From NCBI GenBank assembly GCA_016931535.1, contig JAFGEP010000086.1:62001-126000 (forward strand): a stretch of 64,000 bases of DNA, read 5' to 3'. The stretch is from Bradymonadales bacterium (lineage in GTDB: Bacteria; Myxococcota_A; Bradymonadia; JAFGEP01). The notes under the pieces were generated by a model. That model had not been told where the DNA came from. It ran no database searches and saw nothing but the letters and a program-made list of their open reading frames with translations. Below, in pieces: positions 1 to 9,292 of this stretch (its first letter is position 1; each line of letters begins with the position of its first letter). The position numbers were made by a program, and so were the translations under genes.

Positions 1-234
1 ATCTCGCGGGAGTACCGCCGCGTCATGTACCAGTTCAGCTTCATCGGCATCGAGTTCGGGGTAGCGCTGGCTCTGGGGGCTCTCCTCGGACGGTGGCTGG
101 ATCGCAAGCTCGACACCGCCCCTTGGTTCCTGCTGGCTTGTGTGTTGTTTGGCCTTGCAGTAGCATCGAGAGACCTGTATCGGGCCTGCCGCAAGGCCTA
201 CCCGAACACGAAAGGCAAGGGAACCCCCTCGTGA
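1..234 (+). CDS. AtpZ/AtpI-like F0F1-ATPase accessory membrane protein (5' partial)
   Basis: Small membrane protein at the head of the ATP synthase operon. The reading frame is open to base 1 (it reads ISREYRRV before the Met at 25), so the true start probably lies outside the window; from the internal Met it would be 69 residues. Two hydrophobic segments (about residues 5-20 and 34-48 from that Met) flank a short basic loop with GxxxGRWLDRKLDTAPW, the Gly-rich hairpin typical of the AtpZ/AtpI ('ATPase gene 1') family, which is linked to c-ring assembly and Mg/Ca handling. Its stop overlaps the start of the next gene (TGATG), as expected for atp operons. Assignment rests on topology, motif and context. 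Confidence 0.75.
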   Translation: MSREYRRVMYQFSFIGIEFGVALALGALLGRWLDRKLDTAPWFLLACVLFGLAVASRDLYRACRKAYPNTKGKGTPS

Positions 235-626
235 TGGATCTCCAGCTCATTCGCCGCGCCGAGAGGGCCACGCTGGCCCTGGGTGCCATCGCCGTTTTGG
301 CCAGCCTGGTGACGAGGGACCTGCGGCTCATCTCCGGAGTGGCCGTTGGAGCGACGGTGGGTTGGCTGAACCTGGTCGTCGTTCGTAGCCTGGTAGTTCG
401 CTATCTACGGGCCACGGCTCCCAAGGGGGCGGTGGTGGGTCTGTTCTTTGTCAAGTTTGCCCTGCTGGCGGGGCTGGTGGCTGTCTGTGTGCTGGTATTG
501 GGTGTCAGCGGCACCGGTTTTCTGATCGGGTTCTTCGCGTTGGTGGTGGCCGTCACTGTAATTCCATTGATCTACGGAATCCAGGGGGGACACAGCCAGC
601 AGGAGCGGCAAGAAGAGGAATCATGA
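234..626 (+). CDS. atpI: ATP synthase subunit I (AtpI)
   Basis: Protein of 130 residues with four predicted hydrophobic segments and a charged Gln/Glu-rich tail, matching the ATP synthase I chain family that precedes atpB in many proteobacterial operons and helps assemble the c-ring. The start is ATG at 234, chosen because it overlaps the stop of the preceding gene and begins MDLQLIRRAER just before the first membrane segment; an in-frame Met at 93 would overlap most of the upstream gene. The stop overlaps the atpB start as ATGA. Identity is supported mainly by topology and position directly upstream of atpB. Confidence 0.75.
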   Translation: MDLQLIRRAERATLALGAIAVLASLVTRDLRLISGVAVGATVGWLNLVVVRSLVVRYLRATAPKGAVVGLFFVKFALLAGLVAVCVLVLGVSGTGFLIGFFALVVAVTVIPLIYGIQGGHSQQERQEEES

Positions 627-1474
627 CCACGAGAGCGGCTCGAGCCGAGAAGAGACCGTCCTTCTCCTTCCTCCTGAAGGTTGCCCCGGCGGCCTTGGCC
701 ACCTTGCTGACCGGCTGCAGCAACGCCAGTCAGTACGAGCATTTCACCTGGCTCAACCGGATACCCGGTTTCAACCGGCTGGATCACCACCTGGGGGTCA
801 CCTTTTGGGGCAGCAGCGTGCGCCACGTGGTGCTGTCCCTGATCATGACCGCCATCGTGGTGCTGCTGGCCCAGCGTGCCTTCCGCAACCTGCGGGATGC
901 CCAGCAGGCCCTGGTGCCCTCCGACAAGCCCAACGCCGCCAATTTCTTCGAGATCATCCTCGACGCCGCCTATGGGACCCTGAAGGACGCCGCCGGCGAA
1001 AAATACGCCAGGCGCTGCCTCCCCCTGGTGGGCACCGTCACCATCTATGTCTTCTTCTCCAACATCCTCGGCCTGATTCCCGGCCTGTCACCACCCACCG
1101 ACAACCTCAACGCGACCATCGCCCCAGCCATCGTCGTCTTTTTCGGCACCCACTACTACGGGGTCAAGGAGCACGGTGCTTTCAAGTACGCCAAGCACTT
1201 TCTGGGACCCGTCTGGTATATCGCCCCCCTCTACCTGGCCATCGAGATCGTCAGCCACCTGTTTCGGGTGGTCTCCCTCTCTTTCCGTCTGATGGGAAAC
1301 ATGATCGGCGACCACAAGGTGATCTCGGCATTTCTCGGGTTGACCCTCTTCTCCTATATCTTCCCCGTTCCGATGTACATCATGGGGCTCATCGTCTGCA
1401 CCATGCAGACCCTGGTCTTCACCTTGCTGACCATCGTCTACATCCAGCTGGCCGTGGCGCATCAGGAGCAATAG
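623..1474 (+). CDS. atpB: F0F1 ATP synthase subunit a (AtpB)
   Basis: Proton-channel subunit a of the membrane F0 sector, 283 residues. The C-terminal half has the hallmark segment SLSFRLMGNMIGDH with the essential channel arginine, preceded by IEIVSHLFR and followed by a helix ending TLLTIVYIQLAVAH. The N terminus is unusual: residues 10-32 form a basic-hydrophobic stretch ending in L-T-G-C, a textbook lipobox, followed by SNASQYEHFTWLNRIPGF, where a normal subunit a begins. Because the subunit a N terminus faces the periplasm, a cleaved and lipidated N terminus is topologically possible. The start overlaps atpI (ATGA). No atpE follows; the next gene is a tRNA. Confidence 0.93.
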   Translation: MTTRAARAEKRPSFSFLLKVAPAALATLLTGCSNASQYEHFTWLNRIPGFNRLDHHLGVTFWGSSVRHVVLSLIMTAIVVLLAQRAFRNLRDAQQALVPSDKPNAANFFEIILDAAYGTLKDAAGEKYARRCLPLVGTVTIYVFFSNILGLIPGLSPPTDNLNATIAPAIVVFFGTHYYGVKEHGAFKYAKHFLGPVWYIAPLYLAIEIVSHLFRVVSLSFRLMGNMIGDHKVISAFLGLTLFSYIFPVPMYIMGLIVCTMQTLVFTLLTIVYIQLAVAHQEQ

Positions 1475-1730
1475 CCCCCCGCCCCCTTTGTCACCCACTC
1501 TCGCCGACTGTGAACGACCTCCTTCTGCTGGGGTGGAAACATCGATCCGTCGCACGGAGCGTGGTCCAATCCGAGCCAGAACCCCGCCAGGGGGTTGGAA
1601 GCCAATGGCGGCGAGAAAGGGCCATCCCCCGGGCAACCTACCCCCAGCTCATCCTGCACGCACGATCCGTTTGACAGATGGGCCGCACTGGCATACAAGA
1701 GGCGCACCTTGGTGATTTCCAGGGACCAGG

Positions 1731-1804
1731 CGGGGCGTGGCGCAGCCTGGTAGCGCGCCTGCTTCGGGAGCAGGAGGTCGTAGGTTCAAATCCTATCGCC
1801 CCGA
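1731..1804 (+). tRNA. tRNA-Pro (anticodon CGG)
   Basis: A 74-nt cloverleaf. The acceptor stem CGGGGCG (1731-1737) pairs with CGCCCCG (1797-1803); the D arm carries AGCCTGGTAGCGC; the anticodon stem CCTGC/GCAGG encloses the loop TTCGGGA with anticodon CGG; the T arm is GTAGG-TTCAAAT-CCTAT. The first pair C1-G72 is characteristic of bacterial tRNA-Pro. CCA is not encoded (ATTTACC follows). It decodes CCG, a frequent proline codon in this GC-rich DNA. Confidence 0.96.
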
Positions 1805-1894
1805 TTTACCGGCCAATGACTGGGTTCGCATTGCTGGCTGAGCTACCAGCCAAACCCGGCGTGTGTTTTGTCGAAGGGCAGGAGCGGGAACCCG

Positions 1895-4180
1895 TTACAC
1901 CTCGCTCCACAATCCCCTCAGCTGGATGTCGATCTCCTCGACGGTCTCCTCGTAGCCGAAGGTCGCGGCCCACAGTCGGGCTGTCTCCAACGCCTGTCGA
2001 GCCTGCTGTATCTCTTGCAGATCCAGGTAGACGGCGGCAATCCGCCGGTAGCCGGCCACTACCATGGTCGGATCGTTGTTTTCTCGAGCCAGCTCCACGC
2101 ATTTGCCCAGGTTGACAATTGCCCTGCGGCTATCCTCGAGCAGAATGCTGGCCAACCCCAGGCCGCCAAAGCTCTGGGAGGCGGAGTACCCATCTCCGAT
2201 CGCCTGGAAGAGCTGGGATGAGCGTGCCAGGTCGTTGTAGGCCAAGGTGACCAACCGCTCGTCACCCGTCAGCACTGCCGCGTTCATCTCCAGCATCCCG
2301 GCCTGGAAAAGGGCACGGGCCAGATCCTCGTTCAGGTCGAGCTCGCCATAAAGCCGGACGGCATGACGCATGAAGGCCATCGCATCCACCGTGCGGTCGA
2401 AGGCGAAATGGATGTTGGCGGCCAGCTCGTAGGTGTTGGCCAGGGTGAACCGGTCATCTTCCCCCAGGGCGAGATCGATGGCCGCCTCCAGGTTGAGCAT
2501 CGCCTCCTCGTAGCGCTGCAGGTCGGTGAAGTACTGAGCCAGCAGGAGATGGGCGTACCGGGGATAGGAGCGGTCCAGCAGCCGGGCATCCGGCAGCACC
2601 TCGCTCACGGTCTGGATGGCGGTCGGGTAGTCTCCGCGTTGCACCAGGAAGGAGGCACGGGCCAACGCCGAGGAGACCTCGAATCCGAGGTCGGATTGCC
2701 TTCGGGCCTGATGCAAGACCTCCTCGATCGCGGACAGAGCCTCATCCGCCCGGTCCAAGCGAGCCAGTGAGCGGGTTCGTTCCAGCCGCTCGGCTAGCAG
2801 GCTTTCCTCGGGTAGTACCTCTTCGGCTCGTTCCAAGAACGCCTCGATGTCCTCGAACTCGCGCACGTAGCGCGTCGCACTGCGGTGGAGGTATTCCCGG
2901 ATGCTCAGGGCGTTCAGCTCGACGAAGGGATTGCCCTGAGCATGTGCGCTCGCGATATCCTCGGTCATCAGCCAGAGCCCCTCGAATGGCCTGCCAATCG
3001 TCTCAAAACGAAGTGCCAGGTGCTCGCGAAGGTGAAAAGCGACCTCTCCCGTGACCAACCCATGGCGAAGACAGTACTCCAGAAAGTAGACCGCCTCGGC
3101 ATGTTCTCCCCTCAGGGTCAAGGCGGTCGCCAGAAAGGAGGGGGCCAGCTGGCGCGAGAGGGGCTCGATCCCTTCCGGCATGGCCAGCGGAAGGCCTCCG
3201 GGCAGGATGCCGACCGAGGTGACCAGCCCCGGCGAGCTCCCGTAGGTGGTGATGTTGTATAGAAAGCTGTCATCGCGCTCCTGCCCGAACACGATCACGC
3301 CGCTCCCTTGGTCGGGCGCGATCTCTTGCGCTTGCTCGACCGCATCCAGCGCCGCGGGATCCAGGACCCGATCGAGCGACTCCACCACGATGTTGCTGAA
3401 CTGGAACTCCGCCTGGTACTCCACTACCGCACTCGCCAATGGGGGCAACTGGTACCGATCGAAGGGGGTCTGTTGGTTGGTGCGGGTGAACAGAATGGTC
3501 ACCTCCGGTCGTTTGGCGGTCGGACTGACATGTTGGGCAAACACGGCGATCTGGCCGGCACCGATGGGCGACATCTCGTGCAAGACCTCGGCATGCGCCT
3601 CCAGGCCGACCGAGTCGACTACCCGGATCAGACCGATAATCCGCGATCCCAGTCGATCCGGTTCCAGCATGGGCTCCCCCAAAACGAAGAACAGGTCGCC
3701 CGGCATCACCCCTTCCTGGGTACCTGCCGCCAGGCGGACCCTCCTTTCCTGGCGGAAGGTCACCCAGGTGACCGACTTGGACAGCTCGAGTCGGGGACGG
3801 TCGGTCAACCGTCCCACGAGCTGGTCGAGGTTGGGGAAAGGGATGCGCTGGCCGATCGGGATGGCCGCGGCCTGGGTCTCGGCAACCGAGGTGACCAGGA
3901 GAATCGCCTGTCCGGGACGGTCCTCGGGGCCGGTAGGCCAGGGTCCGGCCGGAACCAGCTCGACCAGGTCGCCCGGAGACAGGTTGGCCGGGATCGGCCT
4001 CAAGACGATGTGTCCCGGTGTCTCTTCGTAGGGGAGAAGATTGACCGGTTGAGCTGGTGGAGATGGCTCATCCGGCAAGGCGGGCTGGCCGCCAGAGGGG
4101 CAGCCCAGGACGAGCGCCGTGGACCACAGGAGGATCACGGCGCCCAGCCAATACTGTACAGTGCATGACAAGTGCTTCAT
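1895..4180 (-). CDS. TPR-repeat lipoprotein of unknown function
   Basis: From ATG 4180 the protein is 761 residues; a GTG at 4198 would add six residues (KYPLL-type extension), and neither start has a clear Shine-Dalgarno. Residues 1-27 form a hydrophobic signal ending V-L-G-C followed by a Pro-rich linker, so a lipoprotein is likely. The N-terminal half contains beta-rich segments about 50-100 residues long with patterns such as GDLVELV and PGDLFFVLGEP, resembling FlgT-like or SH3-type modules (weak). From about residue 370 to the end it is alpha-helical with repeated tetratricopeptide patterns (e.g. YEEAMLNLEAAIDLA, RFTLANTYELAANIHFAF, ARQALETARLWA). It is probably an envelope scaffold for protein-protein contacts; no enzymatic motif is seen. 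It lies downstream of, and in the same direction as, the FHA-sigma54 activator. Confidence 0.75.
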   Translation of the reverse strand: MKHLSCTVQYWLGAVILLWSTALVLGCPSGGQPALPDEPSPPAQPVNLLPYEETPGHIVLRPIPANLSPGDLVELVPAGPWPTGPEDRPGQAILLVTSVAETQAAAIPIGQRIPFPNLDQLVGRLTDRPRLELSKSVTWVTFRQERRVRLAAGTQEGVMPGDLFFVLGEPMLEPDRLGSRIIGLIRVVDSVGLEAHAEVLHEMSPIGAGQIAVFAQHVSPTAKRPEVTILFTRTNQQTPFDRYQLPPLASAVVEYQAEFQFSNIVVESLDRVLDPAALDAVEQAQEIAPDQGSGVIVFGQERDDSFLYNITTYGSSPGLVTSVGILPGGLPLAMPEGIEPLSRQLAPSFLATALTLRGEHAEAVYFLEYCLRHGLVTGEVAFHLREHLALRFETIGRPFEGLWLMTEDIASAHAQGNPFVELNALSIREYLHRSATRYVREFEDIEAFLERAEEVLPEESLLAERLERTRSLARLDRADEALSAIEEVLHQARRQSDLGFEVSSALARASFLVQRGDYPTAIQTVSEVLPDARLLDRSYPRYAHLLLAQYFTDLQRYEEAMLNLEAAIDLALGEDDRFTLANTYELAANIHFAFDRTVDAMAFMRHAVRLYGELDLNEDLARALFQAGMLEMNAAVLTGDERLVTLAYNDLARSSQLFQAIGDGYSASQSFGGLGLASILLEDSRRAIVNLGKCVELARENNDPTMVVAGYRRIAAVYLDLQEIQQARQALETARLWAATFGYEETVEEIDIQLRGLWSEV

Positions 4181-4281
4181 GAGCAAAGGATACTTCACTG
4201 CGCCGGTCTACCGCCACCCCTGCGACGGCAACGCCTCGGCAACGGCGGCTCTTCGCCATGAGAACCCTGCCTTGGCACCTT

Positions 4282-5697
<1,416 letters not shown>

Positions 5698-5964
5698 GGC
5701 TCAAGCGGTTGAAAACCGAGTGTACCAGCAGGATTTGCCGCCCGCCAACAATTCCTTGTCCAAAAAGGGGGATTGTGCCAACAGGACGAGGAGAACCCGT
5801 CCGGGACGCGAACGGAATTTTGCCTGCCCCTGGTGACCTATTGTACAACGTCACCCAACCGGGCATCCGGGCTCAACCCCGCACTTCGCCAGGTCGGCGT
5901 GGTGGACCGCTCGAACGGGATGGCCCCGCCAGATGGCCCTGACACCCGATCGGGAGCTTTTGCC

Positions 5965-8373
5965 ATGGCAGGTAAACGGCGCCGAGCGCGGACTCCCAAA
6001 AAACAGCCGCTCGCATCACGGCTGCTTCGTGGGCTGTTCCGGCTTTTCCTGGTCGGGTTGGTGGCGGCCATGCTCACCGGCCTATTTCTGTTCTGGTACT
6101 TCGGGCGCGACCTGCCCGACATCCGGACCATCGATGACTACCATCCCAAGCAGGTAACCCGGGTCTATAGCGCCGACGGAGCCCTCATCGACCTGTGGGT
6201 GGATGAGGAAGCCATCTATCGGACGGTGGTCGGCTTGGACGCCATCCCCGAAGTGATGCGACAGGCCATCCTGGCAGCAGAGGATGCCGACTTCTACAGC
6301 CACGGCGGCCTCGACTACACCGGTCTCTTGCGCGCCATCTACACCAACTTGCGTACGGGAAGCCTCAGTCAAGGAGCCAGCACTATCACCCAGCAGGTGG
6401 TGAAAAACCTGCTTCTCACACCCGAGCGCTCCATCCGACGCAAGGTCCAGGAGGCCTGGCTGACTTTCCGCCTCGAAGACCGGCTTACCAAGGATGAGAT
6501 CCTGGCCATCTACCTGAACGAGGTGTACTTCGGGGCCAATCGATACGGCGTCGAGGAAGCGGCTCAGTACTACTTCGGCAAGTCGGTCTCCCAGATCTCC
6601 TTGGACGAAGCGGCGCTCCTGGCTGGCCTGTTACAGTCTCCTGCCCGCTACAACCCTTTTCGACATCCCGAGGCCGCTCTTTCGCGCCGAGCCTATGTCC
6701 TGCGACAGATGCGGGACAAGGGGTTCATCGAGGAGAACAGCTACCGCAACGCCCTCGACGCACCGCTTGACCTGGCCGACAACGCACACCCCCACCTGGA
6801 TGCCGCCCCTTACTTCACCGATACCGTTCGGTCCCTGCTGTTCCGCCAGCTGGGCAGGGAAAGAACTTCGACCGGCGGCCTGGTGGTGACCACCACTCTC
6901 CGGCTCGATCACCAGCATGCCGCCCAACAGGCGGTCCGGGCCGGCCTGATCGAGTACGATGAACGCCATCGCTCCTTCAGGCCTCTGCGACGGCTCGCCG
7001 AGGATCGGATCGAGCCTTTTCGCCGGGAGCATGCCCCTGTGGGCGGGCTCGTAGCCGGGGAGACGATCCAGGTGGTCGTCCTGGAGGTCGGCCAGGAGAC
7101 GCTTTCCGTCGGGCTCGGGCCTCGCGATCTGCCGCTGCCGCTGGAACCCTTCGACCGCATCAACCCGCGCGGTCTCCCCCTGGAAGAGCTGTATGCAAGG
7201 GGAGACATCCTCTCGGTACGACCCGGCGCAGACGCTTCTCCCGCCCAGCTGGCCGAAGAGCCAGCTGCCGCCCAACTGCGATTCGACGACTCGGCCCAAG
7301 CCGCTCTGGTTGCCATGGATCCGCAAACCCGCCAGGTCCTGGCCATGGTCGGCGGGTACGATCACCGCCAGAGCCCGTTCAACCGCGCCACCCAGGCCCG
7401 TCGGGCTTCCGGCTCCGCATTCAAGCCTTTTATCTACGGCGCCGCGCTGAACGCCAGGCTGGTCACACCAGCCACCCTGGTCCGCGATGAACCGACCCCC
7501 TTCCGCTTGCCAGGCAATCGGATCTGGAACCCCCAGAACTCCGACGGCGAGTACATGGGCCCCCTTCTGCTCCGAGATGCGCTGGCCCACTCTCGCAATG
7601 TGGTGTCGGTGCGCCTGCTGGAACAGGTGGGGATCGAGCAGGCCACCGCCTTCGCCCGCTCGGTGGGAATCGAAGGCCCGCTGGTGGACAACCTGACCAT
7701 GGCCCTGGGAGGCTCGGAGATTCCCCTCCTGGAGCTGGCCAACGCCTATAGCACCATCGCCAGCGGCGGTTTGGTCAACCCCCCCATCCTGGTGACCCGC
7801 GTGACCGACCATGCGGGCAACCTGGTCTTCAGCCAGGAATACCAGCCTCAGCGCGGGATCGACCAGTCCCTGGCCTACCTGATCACCGACCTGATGACCA
7901 GCGTGATCGAGCGAGGCACCGGCAGGAGGGCTCAGGCGCTCGGCAGACCGGCCGCAGGCAAGACGGGGACGACCAATGAAGCGCGCGATGCGCTGTTCTT
8001 CGGATTCGTCCCTCAGCTGCTGGCCGGAGTCTGGGTCGGTTTCGATGACTATCGACCGATGGGAAGGGGAGAATACGGCGGGCGTGCCGCCCTCCCGATC
8101 TGGTTGACCTACATGAGCGAAGCGCTGGAAGGTGCTCCGGTCATGCCGTTTACCCCGCCGGATACCGGCATTGTCCGTCGCCTGATCGACCCTTCCAGTG
8201 GGCTGTTGGCCCAACCAGACGCCTCCGACGCCATCCGGGAGCTCTTCCTGGCCGGGACGGAACCGGCCAGGTACGCTGCCGATTCTCCCCACTCCTCTGG
8301 CCGGCTGACCGCCCCTTCTTCGACTGACGAGCATGGCGGAACAGGTGGGGCGGAGATCTACGACGACTTCTGA
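5965..8373 (+). CDS. mrcA: Penicillin-binding protein 1A (bifunctional transglycosylase/transpeptidase)
   Basis: Class A PBP of 802 residues that polymerises glycan strands from lipid II and crosslinks peptides on the periplasmic face. The start is ATG 5965, preceded by CGGGAGC and placed directly before a basic cytoplasmic tail and one membrane anchor (about residues 23-46); the frame is open further upstream but without a good start. The GT51 domain has catalytic EDADFYSHGG (Glu about 106) and GASTITQQVVKNLLL. After a linker or OB-like insertion, the transpeptidase domain has S-A-F-K (Ser about 484), S-R-N (about 543) and K-T-G-T (about 666). Length and motif order are typical. The C-terminal tail is Ser/Thr/Gly-rich. 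A strong hairpin terminator follows about 95 bp downstream. Confidence 0.95.
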   Translation: MAGKRRRARTPKKQPLASRLLRGLFRLFLVGLVAAMLTGLFLFWYFGRDLPDIRTIDDYHPKQVTRVYSADGALIDLWVDEEAIYRTVVGLDAIPEVMRQAILAAEDADFYSHGGLDYTGLLRAIYTNLRTGSLSQGASTITQQVVKNLLLTPERSIRRKVQEAWLTFRLEDRLTKDEILAIYLNEVYFGANRYGVEEAAQYYFGKSVSQISLDEAALLAGLLQSPARYNPFRHPEAALSRRAYVLRQMRDKGFIEENSYRNALDAPLDLADNAHPHLDAAPYFTDTVRSLLFRQLGRERTSTGGLVVTTTLRLDHQHAAQQAVRAGLIEYDERHRSFRPLRRLAEDRIEPFRREHAPVGGLVAGETIQVVVLEVGQETLSVGLGPRDLPLPLEPFDRINPRGLPLEELYARGDILSVRPGADASPAQLAEEPAAAQLRFDDSAQAALVAMDPQTRQVLAMVGGYDHRQSPFNRATQARRASGSAFKPFIYGAALNARLVTPATLVRDEPTPFRLPGNRIWNPQNSDGEYMGPLLLRDALAHSRNVVSVRLLEQVGIEQATAFARSVGIEGPLVDNLTMALGGSEIPLLELANAYSTIASGGLVNPPILVTRVTDHAGNLVFSQEYQPQRGIDQSLAYLITDLMTSVIERGTGRRAQALGRPAAGKTGTTNEARDALFFGFVPQLLAGVWVGFDDYRPMGRGEYGGRAALPIWLTYMSEALEGAPVMPFTPPDTGIVRRLIDPSSGLLAQPDASDAIRELFLAGTEPARYAADSPHSSGRLTAPSSTDEHGGTGGAEIYDDF

Positions 8374-8886
8374 TCGGGCAGCGAACGGCCGGAAACCCTT
8401 TACGAGCCATCCCGATCGTCTGGGGTGTGCCGGCGCTCCGCGCCTTGAGATTAGCCATCGGCCAAAACCCCCGGCAGCAAGCTGCCGGGGGCTATTGTTG
8501 TCAGGGCGCTCCGCGCCCAGGGAGCGGTCAGAACCAGGCGAGGTCCCGCTGGCGCCGGAAAGGGGCAAACCCCCTCGGCGCCAGCCGGTGGGCCCAGTCG
8601 CAGACTGCCTGGTCAACACGCCAACCTGGAAACAGCGCCCTACCGACGTACTCCCAGGCGCTTTGCCGCAGATGACCGTTCGAGAGTGCTGCGCGACCTG
8701 CAACCCTTGCGCCGCTCCATTCGCCTACCTATACTGCGCCCCGGATCGAAGCCGGCTCGGCACCGGCCGATCGCTGTATCAATTCGTCCCCTCAACAGAC
8801 AGCATTCGGGGTGGAGGTGGACCGATCGACGGGCTCCGTCCCACCCCGGACCATCGAGACAGACGCAAAGTCAAAGGAGGCGCCCC
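8374..8886 (+). other. Non-coding stretch with four strong hairpins
   Basis: About 510 bp between the PBP1A gene and the NifU-C gene with no convincing coding frame. It contains GGCGC-TCC-GCGCC (8432-8444), a long GC-rich terminator-like hairpin (8468-8491), a second copy of the small palindrome, GGGCGC-TCC-GCGCCC (8504-8518), and a 10-bp stem GCTGGCGCCG/CGGCGCCAGC (8548-8585) enclosing an inner GGGG/CCCC. The remainder to 8870 shows no further obvious structure. A strong AAAGGAGG (8873-8880) belongs to the next gene. Confidence 0.6.
8468..8500 (+). terminator. Probable intrinsic terminator of the PBP1A gene
   Basis: Perfect inverted repeat: CCCCCGGCAGC (8468-8478) pairs with GCTGCCGGGGG (8481-8491), realistically a 10-bp stem with a CAAG tetraloop. 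It is followed by CTATTGTTGT, a moderately T-rich tract. Its position downstream of the PBP stop fits rho-independent termination. Confidence 0.65.
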
Positions 8887-9108
8887 ATGCGCAGGAAGAT
8901 ACAGGCCATCCTCGAGGAGATCAGACCAGCCCTCCAGGCGGATGGCGGAGATGTAGAGTTCGTGGACTACGCCGACGGAATCGTCCAGGTCAAGCTGACC
9001 GGCGCCTGCTCTGGATGTCCCATGTCCACCTGGACCCTCAAGGCCGGCATCGAGAACCGCCTTAGAAAGGAGCTGCCCGAGATCAAGGCGGTGGAGCAGG
9101 TGTTCTGA
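8887..9108 (+). CDS. NifU C-terminal (Nfu)-type Fe-S scaffold protein
   Basis: Stand-alone 73-residue NifU-C/Nfu domain, a carrier that binds a bridging [4Fe-4S] cluster through a CxxC pair and delivers it to apo-proteins. The start is fixed by a perfect AAAGGAGG six bases before ATG 8887. The core pattern LQADGGDVEFVDY, then GIVQVKLTGACSGCPMS with the CxxC, then LKAGIENRLRKELPEIKAVEQV is typical of the family. It is followed 184 bp later by an Mrp/ApbC-type Fe-S carrier, so the two probably work together in Fe-S assembly; the Fe-S-rich molybdenum hydroxylases and ferredoxins in this window would be plausible clients. Confidence 0.93.
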   Translation: MRRKIQAILEEIRPALQADGGDVEFVDYADGIVQVKLTGACSGCPMSTWTLKAGIENRLRKELPEIKAVEQVF

Positions 9109-9292
9109 CCGGGCAGAACGGCTCTCTCTTCCGGGTCGCTCCGGCAGCCGTGAGATCGCCGGACGGCCGGAAGAGGAGCCTCGGACGACGCCAACCCCAT
9201 TTTTTGAATCCAGATCCCCACTCGCTGCCCGACGGCAGAAAGGAATCTCCCAATTCCATCCCTCGCTTTGCCATCCAGAGGAACCAGACAAC

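Noticed and set aside
1731..1804. tRNA-Pro as integration site of a mobile island
   Set aside because: No integrase, direct repeat of the tRNA 3' end or other mobility gene is present in the window, and flanking genes look like chromosomal housekeeping.
6631..8703. Long antisense open frame (690 codons) opposite the PBP1A gene
   Set aside because: It mirrors the sense gene, has no signal or family match, and its 3' end overlaps the catalytic domains of a clear PBP.
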